DNA of 39,760 nucleotides from NCBI GenBank assembly GCA_001464385.1, contig LNFB01000164.1, positions 1 to 39,760 on the forward strand. The letters are read 5' to 3'. A program made the translations under genes and the position numbers. The DNA comes from Deltaproteobacteria bacterium Ga0077550 (GTDB lineage Bacteria > Myxococcota_A > Polyangia > Nannocystales > Nannocystaceae). Positions 1 to 15,226 of this stretch are shown here, piece by piece (position 1 is the first letter of the stretch; every line of letters begins with the position of its first letter). The notes under the pieces were generated by a model. That model saw only the letters and a program-made list of their open reading frames with translations, did not search any database and was not told the origin of the DNA.

Positions 1-11
1 CCGAGGCCGTG

Positions 12-1040
12 ATGTCGCCGCGCGAGCGGATCGTGATGGCGATCGAGCACCTCGGCAAGCGCCTGCCCAACGCCGAGGACCACCGCGTGGTGTTCGCGAT
101 GCTGCCGATCGAGATCCACGACTGGGCCGACTGGGCGGCGTTCGTCGCCGAGTTCGTCCACCTGCCGCCGCCGGCCCCGGCGCGCGACGAGGCCTGGCCG
201 GCGTACACGCGGGTGTTCCTCCGCGACCAACGCGACCACCCGATCGGCGGCGCGCTGCTGCGTCGCGGCGCCCGTGGCGTGCTCAACATCGACGTCGAGA
301 TGTCGACCGACGCGCTCGCGGGCGATCTCGCAGAGGACGCGGTGGATCCGGCGATCCCGGTCGCGCAGCGCATGCAGGCCGTGCTGCAGCTGGCCAACAT
401 CGACCTGTCGTACAAGCGCTTCGAGGAGGCGGTGCGGAAGTTCGCGCTGCTGTTCGACTACTACGCGCGGGCCGAGGCGCCGATCATGCAGGCGATGTGC
501 ATGCAGGGGGTCGGCGATTGCCTGCGCATGCTCGATCAGCCGCCCGCGGCGCTCGAGCGCTACCAGCAGGGCCTCGCGATCGCCCTGGCCGCGAAGTCGC
601 CGGTGCCCGTCGCCCCGAACCCGACCTTGCCCGGCGAGCCCGAGGCCAAGGTCCTGCACCCCAACGCGCCGCCGGTGCTGCTCAACCTGCTGCTCGCGGC
701 CGCGCCGACGTGCATGGCCCTGGCCGAGTACGACGACGCGCGGAGCTACTACGCCGACGCGACCAAGCTCGCCGCGAAGTGCATGAACCCGTACGCGGCC
801 TGCGACGCGCTGCAGGGTGAGGGCGATGCCCACCGCGCGATGGGCAACGTGAAGGACGCGCTGAAGGTCTGGCGCGACTGCGAGACGATCGCCGAGAAAT
901 ACGCCTACTACGATCGGTTGGTGAGCGTGCTCGAGCGCATCCACGCCCTGTACAAGGAGGGGCAGCTGCGCGCCGAGGCCGACGAGGCGTGGACCAAGCT
1001 GCAGGGCGCCAAGCTGCTGCGCAAGCAGAGGGCGGCCTGA
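12..1040 (+). CDS. TPR protein upstream of a PAAR-Rhs effector
   Basis: Helical repeat protein of about 342 residues. Residues 115-190 and 225-335 read as TPR-like helix pairs (for example the segments around AVLQLANIDLSYKRFEEAV and CMQGVGDCLRMLDQPPAAL). It has no signal peptide or membrane segment, so it should be cytoplasmic. Its stop overlaps the start of the PAAR-Rhs gene by one base (TGATG at 1038-1042), so the two are co-translated. Inference: an adaptor or chaperone that helps load the Rhs effector, a role TPR proteins often have beside type VI effectors. Start: ATG at 12 has GAGG five bases upstream and would itself overlap a TGA at 10-12. The frame is however open to the left edge (also GTG at 9), so the gene could begin outside the window. 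The function is not directly demonstrated. Confidence 0.75.
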   Translation: MSPRERIVMAIEHLGKRLPNAEDHRVVFAMLPIEIHDWADWAAFVAEFVHLPPPAPARDEAWPAYTRVFLRDQRDHPIGGALLRRGARGVLNIDVEMSTDALAGDLAEDAVDPAIPVAQRMQAVLQLANIDLSYKRFEEAVRKFALLFDYYARAEAPIMQAMCMQGVGDCLRMLDQPPAALERYQQGLAIALAAKSPVPVAPNPTLPGEPEAKVLHPNAPPVLLNLLLAAAPTCMALAEYDDARSYYADATKLAAKCMNPYAACDALQGEGDAHRAMGNVKDALKVWRDCETIAEKYAYYDRLVSVLERIHALYKEGQLRAEADEAWTKLQGAKLLRKQRAA

Positions 1041-4000
1041 TGTCGACGCCGAGCCACGGACCTCCGTCACCCGCCATGGTCGCGCCGCCGACCGGACGCC
1101 CCTCGGGCCCGCCGGCGGCGCCCGTCTTCGCGACCACGGGCAACGCCCGCGCGGACTCGGTGCTGCAGACGCTCGACAACACCATCGCGCCGTTCCGCCA
1201 GGCGCCGCCGCCCGAGCAGGGCGCCGCGGGCTGGGTCGCGCAGGGCCTGGGCGGCGTGATGGGGGTGATCAACGCGCCGATGATGTTCATCGACGCCGCC
1301 GCGTCGCAGGGCGTGTCGGCGCTCCTCGACGCGCTCGGCTTGTCGGGGCTGTTCCCCGCGCTGCCGGTGGCGACGATCGGCCTCAGCCTGCACGTCGGTA
1401 CGCCGCACACGCACGTGCATCCGCCGAGCCTCGTGCCGCCCGCGCCGCCGATCCCCCTGCCGAGCCTCGGGGTCGCGTTCCTGGCCGGATCGGCGTCGGT
1501 GCTCGTGGGCGGCGTGCCGGCGCTGCGGGCCGGCGACATCGGCATCGGCTTCACGTGCGGCTCGATGGCGCCGCCGTTCGAGATCATGACCGGCGCCTCG
1601 GGGGTGTACTTCGCCGGGGCCCGCGTCGCGCGGTTCGGCATGGACATCACATTCCACTGCAACCCCGCGTCGCCGATGGGGGGCTTCGCCCTGGGCATGG
1701 GGATCGCGGGCGTCGTGGCCGGCGCCGCGGGGGCGCTGGCCCAGGCGTCGGCGGGCAACTCGGGCGCCGCGATTGCGCAGGGGATCCAGGCCGGGCTCGA
1801 TGCGGCCGCGCTCGCCGTGTCGAAGCTGCGCGGCAAGGATCCCGCGGGCCCGCCCGGCATCGGCATGCTGGTCGGTCCGCCGATGGGCAACGTCGTCGCG
1901 GGCGGCCCGCCGATCCCCAACGTCGGTGCGCTGGCGCAGGGCAAGATCTACAGCGCGCTCGGCCGCGCGCTGAAATCCATGCGCGGTGCCATGCGCAAGC
2001 GCAGCCCGGCCCCGGACGCCAATGGTCGCAGCTGCGAGGGCGGCGAGCCGGTGCACGTCGTCACCGGCGAGAACTACAACACGCACCGCGATTTCGCGTC
2101 GGTCCTGGGCGGCTTCACCTGGCGCCGCTACACCTCGAGCGCGGCCCATGCCCAGCGCGGTGTGCTCGGCTGGGGCTGGCGCCACGTGTTCGAGTCGCGA
2201 TTGGTGATCCGATTGCATCGGATCACGTTCGAGGGCTACCAGGGCGAATCCATCGTGTTCCCGCGGCTGCGCGGCGCCGAGGACGACGGCGGCGTCACCA
2301 TGCACGGCTATCGCCTGCGCCGGATCTCGGCCCTGCGATTCGTCGTCTCGCACCCGCGGTTGGGCTCGATGGAGTTCCAGCAGGACGCGCCCGGCAGCGC
2401 CATCGCGCGGATGGTCTCGCTGCGCGGCGACGAGACCGTCGCCCAGGTCCGCTACGACGCGCATCGCCGGCCAGCCGAGATCGTCGAGCACGCGGGCGCC
2501 GCTTCGGCGGCGTATTCGCTGCACTACGACGACGCCGGTCAGCTCGCCGAGATCCGCGGCTCGCGGTTCGGTGAGCCGCCCGCGCGGCTGGTCCGCTACC
2601 ACTACGATCTGGCCGGGCACCTGCTGCGCGCCGAGGATTCCGCGGGCGCCTGCGATACCTACGTCTACGACGGCGTCCACCGCATCGTCCACGCCACCGA
2701 TCGCATCGGCTACGGCTTTCGCTGGGTGTACGACCACGAGGGCCGCTGCATCGAGACCCAGGGCGAGGACGGCCTCTGGTACGCGCGGTTCGAGTACCTG
2801 CCCGACAAGCAGACCACGAACATGACCATCCACGACGGATCGGTCTATTCGTACAAGTACGACGAAGACGGGGTGATCACCGCGATCACCGGTCCGTGCG
2901 GCGGCGTGAAGACGCGGGTGCGCGCGCCCGACGGTCGGGTGCTCGCCGAGATCGAGGCCGGCGGCCAGCGCGTCGATTTCCTGTACGACGAAACCGGCGC
3001 GCACATCGGCCGGCGCACCCGCTTCGGCCACACGTTCCCGCCGAGCCTCGACGCGTCGGGCGTGCCGCGGATGCCCAGCCGACGTCTGCCCCGCGAGACC
3101 CGCGGCTACACCTTCGGCGGCGCGTTGCCGGCGTTGGCCGAGCCCGAGCCGGTGGAGGTGCGCCGCGATCGCCTCGGCAACGTGGTCGCGCTACGCGACG
3201 CCCTCGGCCACGAGCAGCGCTGGACGTTCGACGCCGCCGGCAACCAGACCTCGCACGTCGATCGCGACGGTCGCGTCCACCGCACCGAGGTCGCGCGTTG
3301 GGGGCTGTGCGGCGCGCGGGTCGATCCGCTCGGCAACCGCGTCCGCTACGAGTACAACCCGCACCAGAAGATCACGAAGGTCGTCGATCCCGGCGGCTTC
3401 GAATCGCGCTACGTCTACGACAGCCGCGATCGGGTGATCGAGGTGCATCGCCACGGAACGCTGCGCGAGCGCTACGTGTGGGATCTCGGCCACCGCCTGG
3501 TCGAGAAGCAGGGCCCCGACGGCGCGCCGCTGCTGCGGCTCACCCCCCACGCCAACGGGCTCACCGGCCGCGTCGATCGCAGCGACGGTGGCTTCGCCGA
3601 GTTCGACTACGATCGCAACGGCCGGGTGACCCGCGCCGATTCGGCCGACCACCAAGTGAGCCGCGCGTGGACGGTCTTCGAGGAGCTCGAGCGCGAGGAC
3701 TGCGACGGCCGCACCATCCGCCACGACATCGGGTGGCGCGGCGAGCTCACCACCACGATCGCCGAGCGGTTCGTCTGCGATCGTCATCGCCACGGCGACA
3801 CGCTGGTGTTCGTCGATCCCACCGGTCGACGGCGCACGGTCACCCACCGCGCCGACGGTACGGTGCACGTCGATCACGGCAACGGCACGCAGGAGGTCCA
3901 GCAGTACGATCCGCGCGGTCGCCTGACGGCGCGGGTGTGCTCGCGGCGGGGCGAGCGGCGTGGCGAGGAGGTGCTGCGCTGGACGACGCGGCACCAGTAC

Positions 4001-5524
4001 AGCCCCGAGGGCGATCTCACCGCGACGGTCGACAACGTGCGCGGCAACCACCGCTACTCGCTCGACGCGGCCCACCGGCTGGTGCGCGTGCAGGGGCCCG
4101 ACGGCGCGATCGCCCAGTACGAGTACGACGCCGCGCACAACCTCGTCGAGCTGCCCGCGCTCGGCGTGGTCCAGCTCGCCTCGGGCAATCGGCTCGCCGC
4201 CGCGGCGACCGAGCGCTTCCACTACGACGATCGCCAGCGGCTCGCCCGCAGGGTGGGCTTCGGCGGCGCCGAGGTGCTGTACCACTACGACGCCGAGGAT
4301 CAGCTCGTGCGCGTCGACGACGGCCACCCCGAGCCCTGGACGGCGAGCTACGACGGCCTCGGGCGCCGGGTGAGCTTCGGCCGCGGCGAGCGGCGGACGC
4401 GGCTGTGGTGGGACGGCGATCGCATCGCTGCCCAGGAGTCGCCCGACGGCGCGTTCCGCATCTACCTCTACGCCGATCGCGAGTCGTGGGTCGCGATCGG
4501 GTTCGTCGACTACGACGGCGTCGACGCTGCGCCCGAGTCGGGCCGGTCGTACGCGGTGTTCTGCGATCAGGTCGGCCTGCCGCAGCACATCGAGGACGCC
4601 GACGGCGAGGTGGTGTGGTGGTGCGATCACGCGACGCCGTACGGCGAGCTGTTCGTGCACCCCGGCAACCGCCTCGACTACGACCTGCGGTTCCCCGGTC
4701 ACCTCTACGACCCCGAGCTGCGCCTGCACTACAACCGCTTCCGCGACTACGACCCGCGGCTCGGTCGCTACCTGCAGCCCGATCCGCTCGGCGTGCGCGG
4801 CGGCATCAACCTGTATGCGTACCCGGCCAATCCGCTGGTCGCGGTCGACGTCCTCGGGCTGACCAATCACAACAACCCCGAGAACGGCGCGCCGCACCAC
4901 GAGGACGGCGACGGCAAGCCCAAGGTCGAGAACCCGAACGACTCGCCCGAGACGCCGCCGAAGCTCTCGCGCGAGGAGGCGATCGCCCGCGCCGAGGCGG
5001 CGGCGAACGCCGAGCGTGCGCGGGTGAATGCGGCGCTGGTGGACGGCACGCTGCCGGGGTTCAAGGGCCAGAAGGACGGCCCAGCTTGTGTCGCTGCCGT
5101 CGTCGATCGAACCACCGGGGCGGTCTTCGTCGGTCACAACGAACCGACTGGCGGCCCGCCCGTGAACCCCGCGGACTTCCACCCGGTGCTGCGCGACCGC
5201 ATCGCGGCGCAGCAACACCCGGTCGACGGTGGCACAGGACATCCGTCCGAGCCGGCGACGCACGCCGAGGTGATCGCGCTCAACAAGGCGCTGCTCGCCC
5301 GCGATCCCGATGGGACTCGGTTGACCCCGAACGACCTCGGCGATTTCGTCCAGCTGCCGATGTGGTCGCGCGAACCGCAGACCAAGCCGCACATGCCCCC
5401 GGGCGGTCGGGCGCCGTGCTGTGGCAACTGCGCCCCGATCACCCACGGGACCGACAACCTCTCCGGGCCTCCGGCGCCGGCCTGGGTCTGGCGCGACGGA
5501 GCATGGCGTCCGCCGCCCAAGTAG
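1040..5524 (+). CDS. PAAR-Rhs polymorphic toxin with YwqJ-like deaminase C-terminus
   Basis: 1494 residues. Order of parts: a Gly/Pro-rich PAAR-like region around 114-205; a DUF6531-type entry segment near 329 (GEPVHVVTGENYN); many YD repeats from about 470 to 1200 (YDAAHNLVEL, YHYDAEDQLV); the Rhs core signature near 1235-1275 (YNRFRDYDPRLGRYLQPDPLG, then NPLVAVDVLGL), where self-cleavage normally releases the toxin; and a variable tail 1276-1494. The tail has HAE at 1408-1410 and PCCGNC at 1459-1464. H/E plus CxxC is the zinc site of cytidine-deaminase-fold toxins, and HAEVIALNKALL best fits the YwqJ group. Rhs proteins encapsulate the toxin in a beta cocoon; PAAR tips a type VI spike. Expected action: deamination of nucleic acid or nucleotide bases in a neighbouring cell. 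Start ATG at 1040 rather than ATG 989, because 989 lies inside the previous gene. Family fit is strong; the exact deaminase class is inferred. Confidence 0.9.
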   Translation: MSTPSHGPPSPAMVAPPTGRPSGPPAAPVFATTGNARADSVLQTLDNTIAPFRQAPPPEQGAAGWVAQGLGGVMGVINAPMMFIDAAASQGVSALLDALGLSGLFPALPVATIGLSLHVGTPHTHVHPPSLVPPAPPIPLPSLGVAFLAGSASVLVGGVPALRAGDIGIGFTCGSMAPPFEIMTGASGVYFAGARVARFGMDITFHCNPASPMGGFALGMGIAGVVAGAAGALAQASAGNSGAAIAQGIQAGLDAAALAVSKLRGKDPAGPPGIGMLVGPPMGNVVAGGPPIPNVGALAQGKIYSALGRALKSMRGAMRKRSPAPDANGRSCEGGEPVHVVTGENYNTHRDFASVLGGFTWRRYTSSAAHAQRGVLGWGWRHVFESRLVIRLHRITFEGYQGESIVFPRLRGAEDDGGVTMHGYRLRRISALRFVVSHPRLGSMEFQQDAPGSAIARMVSLRGDETVAQVRYDAHRRPAEIVEHAGAASAAYSLHYDDAGQLAEIRGSRFGEPPARLVRYHYDLAGHLLRAEDSAGACDTYVYDGVHRIVHATDRIGYGFRWVYDHEGRCIETQGEDGLWYARFEYLPDKQTTNMTIHDGSVYSYKYDEDGVITAITGPCGGVKTRVRAPDGRVLAEIEAGGQRVDFLYDETGAHIGRRTRFGHTFPPSLDASGVPRMPSRRLPRETRGYTFGGALPALAEPEPVEVRRDRLGNVVALRDALGHEQRWTFDAAGNQTSHVDRDGRVHRTEVARWGLCGARVDPLGNRVRYEYNPHQKITKVVDPGGFESRYVYDSRDRVIEVHRHGTLRERYVWDLGHRLVEKQGPDGAPLLRLTPHANGLTGRVDRSDGGFAEFDYDRNGRVTRADSADHQVSRAWTVFEELEREDCDGRTIRHDIGWRGELTTTIAERFVCDRHRHGDTLVFVDPTGRRRTVTHRADGTVHVDHGNGTQEVQQYDPRGRLTARVCSRRGERRGEEVLRWTTRHQYSPEGDLTATVDNVRGNHRYSLDAAHRLVRVQGPDGAIAQYEYDAAHNLVELPALGVVQLASGNRLAAAATERFHYDDRQRLARRVGFGGAEVLYHYDAEDQLVRVDDGHPEPWTASYDGLGRRVSFGRGERRTRLWWDGDRIAAQESPDGAFRIYLYADRESWVAIGFVDYDGVDAAPESGRSYAVFCDQVGLPQHIEDADGEVVWWCDHATPYGELFVHPGNRLDYDLRFPGHLYDPELRLHYNRFRDYDPRLGRYLQPDPLGVRGGINLYAYPANPLVAVDVLGLTNHNNPENGAPHHEDGDGKPKVENPNDSPETPPKLSREEAIARAEAAANAERARVNAALVDGTLPGFKGQKDGPACVAAVVDRTTGAVFVGHNEPTGGPPVNPADFHPVLRDRIAAQQHPVDGGTGHPSEPATHAEVIALNKALLARDPDGTRLTPNDLGDFVQLPMWSREPQTKPHMPPGGRAPCCGNCAPITHGTDNLSGPPAPAWVWRDGAWRPPPK

Positions 5525-5550
5525 TCTCGACACAGGGAGTCCTCGACGAT

Positions 5551-6183
5551 ATGGCACTGACGAAAAGGGCGAGCGCGTGGCTCGCTACGCTCCCGCGGAC
5601 GCAGTCGGTCCCCACCGCGCGTGTCGAGCAGCTGTTGCGCGACGGCGGTCACACGCCGCATCAAGCATGGCTCACGTTCCACGACAGCTATGCCGGCTAC
5701 GCGGAGGAGGTCGCGCCCGGCGACTTCGCGTTCTGGGGGCTCTCTCACGCGGCTGATCGCATCCCGCCGCTGGTGTGGGTCGATCCCGATGCCGTCTGTG
5801 TCGTGCCCGCGAAGCGTGGGTTCCCCGAGGGCATCGTCTGCGCCGACGCGCACCCCGTCCACGACTACGAGCTGCTCGCGGACGGTCGATTCATGGGCGT
5901 CGGCGGGCCCGCTGCGTCGTTCGACCAGAAGATCGAGCGTCACGGCCTGATGATGGAGCTCGCGTCGCGCGGCACCGTTCGGACCTCGCGAGTCGGTCGC
6001 GGCCTGGACAAGCAGGAGAACCAGGACCTCATCCACGAGATGCGCGCCAGCTTCGTGCCGGAGGCCTCCGACACGAACGCGGAGTTCTACGTGGAGCCGA
6101 CGCGGGTGCTCAGGGTGGGCCGCATCATCGACTACCTCGTCCTGTACGAGGTCGATCCGCCCGCGCCGGAGACGACGCCGTGA
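5551..6183 (+). CDS. Candidate immunity protein for the Rhs deaminase (SUKH-like?)
   Basis: 210 residues, 26 bases after the toxin stop, with AGGGAG at 5534-5539 ahead of ATG 5551. No signal peptide or membrane segment, so cytoplasmic, as expected for protection against a nucleic-acid deaminase. The central part, with HPVHDYELLADGRF and then SFDQKIERHG, recalls the SUKH/Smi1-like immunity fold, but I recognise this only loosely. Position directly behind a polymorphic toxin tail is the main argument for an immunity role. The open frame reaches far upstream in the Rhs gene, but that stretch is an Arg/Ala-rich shadow and is excluded. Alternative: an accessory protein of unknown role. Confidence 0.75.
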   Translation: MALTKRASAWLATLPRTQSVPTARVEQLLRDGGHTPHQAWLTFHDSYAGYAEEVAPGDFAFWGLSHAADRIPPLVWVDPDAVCVVPAKRGFPEGIVCADAHPVHDYELLADGRFMGVGGPAASFDQKIERHGLMMELASRGTVRTSRVGRGLDKQENQDLIHEMRASFVPEASDTNAEFYVEPTRVLRVGRIIDYLVLYEVDPPAPETTP

Positions 6184-6599
6184 TCCCTGCCGCCGCGATC
6201 ACCACGCCGAGCCGCCGATCGCTCGAGATGCTCGCGGGGCCGCGTGGTCTGTTCGATCAGGATCACGAGCCGTTCGCGCTGCGGCGCGCGCCGTTCCGGA
6301 TCGATGCCTCCACGCTCATCCCGCCCGGCGTCGACGAGGCGCGCGCCGTGTTGGCGTCGCTCGCACCGGCGGGCACGAACTGGCTGGCGTCGCAGCTGCT
6401 CGATCTCGGTGAGGGGCGCGGCGTGTGGCGCGTGCTCGGGCGCTACACGGTGGCGACGACGTCGCGGCGGCTCGCGGATCCGCCGCTGTTCGATCGCACG
6501 ACCGAGGTCTGGTTCGCGAGCTACGGCTTGCCGCGTCTGCCCGATGGCCTGCACGCGATCGTCAGCGGCGGGCGCCGCCTGCTCGATCCCCGGCCGTGA
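6180..6599 (+). CDS. Small hypothetical protein, second immunity candidate
   Basis: 139 residues beginning at GTG 6180, which overlaps the previous stop (GTGA, 6180-6183); this coupling decides the start. No domain recognised and no signal peptide. The sequence is a mix of short strands and helices (GVWRVLGRYTVATTSRR, TEVWFASYGLPRLPDG). It shares the transcript of the toxin and the preceding gene, so it may be a second immunity protein, or the true one if the preceding gene has another job. It ends three bases from the stop of the convergent hybrid histidine kinase, leaving no room for a separate terminator. Confidence 0.65.
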   Translation: MIPAAAITTPSRRSLEMLAGPRGLFDQDHEPFALRRAPFRIDASTLIPPGVDEARAVLASLAPAGTNWLASQLLDLGEGRGVWRVLGRYTVATTSRRLADPPLFDRTTEVWFASYGLPRLPDGLHAIVSGGRRLLDPRP

Positions 6600-6602
6600 T
6601 CG

Positions 6603-8720
<2,118 letters not shown>

Positions 8721-8920
8721 TCGCTCTCCTGTCGCTCTCGCGCGGTTGCCCACGGACTCGGCTGCACGGCCCGTACCAACCGCGCGGCATTGCCGGCACG
8801 TGGGCGAGACCGACCACGATCCGCGACCGCACACCGTGCGCACGCGCCCCAATCGATCGGGCTGGATTCGCGGAGAGATGCGAGATTGCGCCGACCGCCG
8901 ACGGGGCGCACGCTGGGTCG
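8721..8920. promoter_or_regulatory. Divergent intergenic region between two histidine kinase genes
   Basis: Two hundred bases separate the starts of the divergent kinase genes, so promoters in both directions must lie here. The left end carries the AGGAG ribosome site of the hybrid kinase at 8726-8730 on the minus strand. No convincing sigma-70 boxes or palindromic operator were recognised. Confidence 0.4.
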
Positions 8921-10042
8921 TTGCTCGCCGAGTTCATCCTCACGAACCGCGACGCGATCATCGAGGCGGCGCGGCGCAGGGTCGCGACGCGCACGACGCC
9001 AAAGCCGAACGAGCTCGAGCTGATCGACGGCATCCCGATCTTCTTGGACCAGCTCGGCGACGCGCTGCGGATCATGGAGGCCGGCGGCGCGGCCGATCAC
9101 GCGGCGATCGCCGCCACCGCCGGTCGTCATGGCCACGCGCTGCTCGACCTCGGCCTGACGATCGCGCAGGTCGTGCACGACTACGGCGACGTGTGCCAGG
9201 TGATCACCGCGCTCGCGGTGGAGCAGGTCGCGCCGATTCCCCCGGATGACTTCCGCACGCTCAACCTGTGCCTGGACGACGCGATCGCGGCCGCGGTGAC
9301 GGCGTACGCTCGCCAACGCGAGTGCACGATCGCAGACCAGGGGACCGAGCGCCTGGGCATCCTCGCCCACGAGATGCGCAACGTCCTGAACACGGCGACG
9401 CTGGCGTTCGAGAGCATCAAGACCGGCCGTGTGGCGGTCGGGGGGAGCACCGGCCTGCTGCACGAGCGCTGTCTCGCCGGCCTGAGCGGCCTCATCGATC
9501 GGTCGCTCGCCGAGGTGCGCCTCGACGCGGGTCTCGGCCGGTCCGACAGCATCTGCGTCGCGGAGCTCGTCGAGGAGATCGAGATCGTCGCGTCGGTCCA
9601 GGCCCCCGGACGCGGCATCTCCTTCACGGTGACCAGCGTCGATCCCACGGTGACCATCGAGGGCGACCGACAGACGATCTCGGCGGCGGTCTCGAACCTG
9701 CTGCAGAACGCGTTCAAGTTCACCCACCGCGACGGCGCCGTGTCGCTGACGGCGAGCGCGACCGCCGAGCACGTGTTGTTCGAGATCGAGGACCAGTGCG
9801 GTGGGCTGCCGCCGGGCAGCATCGCGGATCTGTTCCGGCCGTTCGAGCAACGCAACACCGATCGCTCGGGCGTCGGCCTCGGCCTGTCCATCTGTCTGAA
9901 GGCGGCGCGGGCGAATCGCGGCGAGATCCGCGTCCGCGACCTCCCCGGCCGCGGCTGCATCTTCACCCTCGAGCTGCCGCGGACGCCGCCCCGAGCGCGG
10001 GGATCCAGCGGCTCGCACCCCGCGGTGCGCCGGCTGCCGTAG
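8921..10042 (+). CDS. Histidine kinase with RsbRD N-terminal domain
   Basis: 373 residues. The N-terminal 135 residues (LAEFILTNRDAIIEAARRRV, then IPIFLDQLGDALR) match the RsbRD N-terminal domain found on many myxobacterial sensor kinases. A HisKA motif follows with His150 (LGILAHEMRNVLNT), then a complete ATPase domain with N-box NLLQNAFKFT, DQCGG and SGVGLGLSI. No membrane segment, so cytoplasmic, and no receiver. Unlike the neighbouring hybrid kinase its ATPase looks fully active. Start: the coding frame has no ATG or GTG near the conserved N-terminus; TTG 8921 is the best in-frame choice. An ATG at 8878 lies in another frame, and the ATG at 8615 lies inside the divergent gene. A regulator target is not apparent. 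Confidence 0.85.
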   Translation: MLAEFILTNRDAIIEAARRRVATRTTPKPNELELIDGIPIFLDQLGDALRIMEAGGAADHAAIAATAGRHGHALLDLGLTIAQVVHDYGDVCQVITALAVEQVAPIPPDDFRTLNLCLDDAIAAAVTAYARQRECTIADQGTERLGILAHEMRNVLNTATLAFESIKTGRVAVGGSTGLLHERCLAGLSGLIDRSLAEVRLDAGLGRSDSICVAELVEEIEIVASVQAPGRGISFTVTSVDPTVTIEGDRQTISAAVSNLLQNAFKFTHRDGAVSLTASATAEHVLFEIEDQCGGLPPGSIADLFRPFEQRNTDRSGVGLGLSICLKAARANRGEIRVRDLPGRGCIFTLELPRTPPRARGSSGSHPAVRRLP

Positions 10043-10082
10043 GTACGGAGCGAACGGGGGCTGCTACCATCGCGGCGCCGCG

Positions 10083-12815
<2,733 letters not shown>

Positions 12816-12845
12816 TCAAAACCCGCCCGCCCGGGACTACCCGGC

Positions 12846-14057
<1,212 letters not shown>

Positions 14058-14081
14058 CGCCGCGATCAGGTACGCTGCGCC

Positions 14082-15116
14082 ATGCGCCGCATGGCCTGCT
14101 TCGGGGTGTTCTTGGCCTGTACGGGCGACGCGACGGCCACAGGCAGCGACGCGGGCGACACGACCGCATCGACCACGACGGGCACCACGACCGGCGGGCC
14201 GGGCACCACCTCCCTGCCGTCGTCGAGCAGCACGTCGAGCACATCCGGCACGGGCGGCACGGCCGACGACACGTCGAGCGGTGACACGGGCGAGGCGCTC
14301 CCCGAGTGCCCGATGTTCGAGGCCGGCGCGAACCTCGGTGTCGTCGGAGATGCGGCGATCGTCGAGACCTCGGGCCTCGTGGCGAGTCGTGCCCATGCCG
14401 ACGTGCTGTGGCTGCACAACGACTCCGGCGATGGTGCCCGCGCCTTCGCGATCGGCACCGACGGCGCGGTGCTCGGGCAGATCTCGATCGGCGGGGCGCT
14501 CGCGCTCGACTGGGAGGACGCGGCGCTCGGGCCGGGCCCCGACGCGGGCGTCGACTACCTCTACTTCGGCGACATCGGTGACAACCTGATGTTCCGCGCG
14601 TTCATCACCGCGTATCGCGTCGCCGAGCCCGATCCGCGTCGCCTCGGCGGCCAGGTCACGGCGACGGCGCTCAACCTGCACTTCCCCGACGGATCGCACG
14701 ACGCCGAGGCCCTGATGTCCGATCCGTGGACGGGCGATCTGTACGTCGTGTCGAAGGTCGACTCGGGTCAATCGGGGGTGTACCGGGCCGCGTTCCCGCA
14801 GAGCGTGGGGATGACCAACGAACTCGAGCTCGTCGCGTCGATCACCTTCGGCGTCGATCCGCTGCCGGGCAGTCCGCTGGTCACCGCGGGCGACATCGCG
14901 GCGGACGGCTCGCTGGTCGTGTTGCGCACGTACTCCTCGGTGTTCGGCTGGCGACGCGGCGCGGACATGACGATCGGCGAGGCCTTCGCGACCGAGCCGT
15001 GTCCGCTGCCCGCGATGGACGAACCCGGTGGCGAGGCGATCGCCGTCGGCGCGGGGGGCTACTACACGATCAGCGAGGGCGCGATGATCCCCGTGTGGTT
15101 CTTCGCGGGCGCGTGA
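14082..15116 (+). CDS. Secreted lipoprotein, beta-propeller-like
   Basis: 344 residues. Short lipoprotein signal MRRMACFGVFLAC with lipobox VFLAC (Cys13), a Thr/Ser/Gly linker of about 55 residues, then a body starting ETSGLVASRAHADVLWLHND. That opening, with DWEDAALGPGPD and YLYFGDIGDN, resembles secreted NHL/esterase-like propeller proteins common in myxobacteria. No catalytic site assigned. Starts 24 bases after the previous lipoprotein stop and is co-directional. Its end marks the start of the regulatory region of the graspetide operon. Confidence 0.8.
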   Translation: MRRMACFGVFLACTGDATATGSDAGDTTASTTTGTTTGGPGTTSLPSSSSTSSTSGTGGTADDTSSGDTGEALPECPMFEAGANLGVVGDAAIVETSGLVASRAHADVLWLHNDSGDGARAFAIGTDGAVLGQISIGGALALDWEDAALGPGPDAGVDYLYFGDIGDNLMFRAFITAYRVAEPDPRRLGGQVTATALNLHFPDGSHDAEALMSDPWTGDLYVVSKVDSGQSGVYRAAFPQSVGMTNELELVASITFGVDPLPGSPLVTAGDIAADGSLVVLRTYSSVFGWRRGADMTIGEAFATEPCPLPAMDEPGGEAIAVGAGGYYTISEGAMIPVWFFAGA

Positions 15117-15226
15117 CGCGATCCGTGCGCGCCTAGCGAACGTCGTGGCCATTCGGCCAGGGGCGAGCCCGCGTCGCCTGCGGCAAACTCGGAACGTCTG
15201 TCCGCTCCACTACGCCGACAACTCCT

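Noticed and set aside
3191..5557. A 788-residue minus-strand open frame opposite the Rhs gene
   Set aside because: Mirror of Rhs coding repeats. No domain; the Rhs frame is certain.
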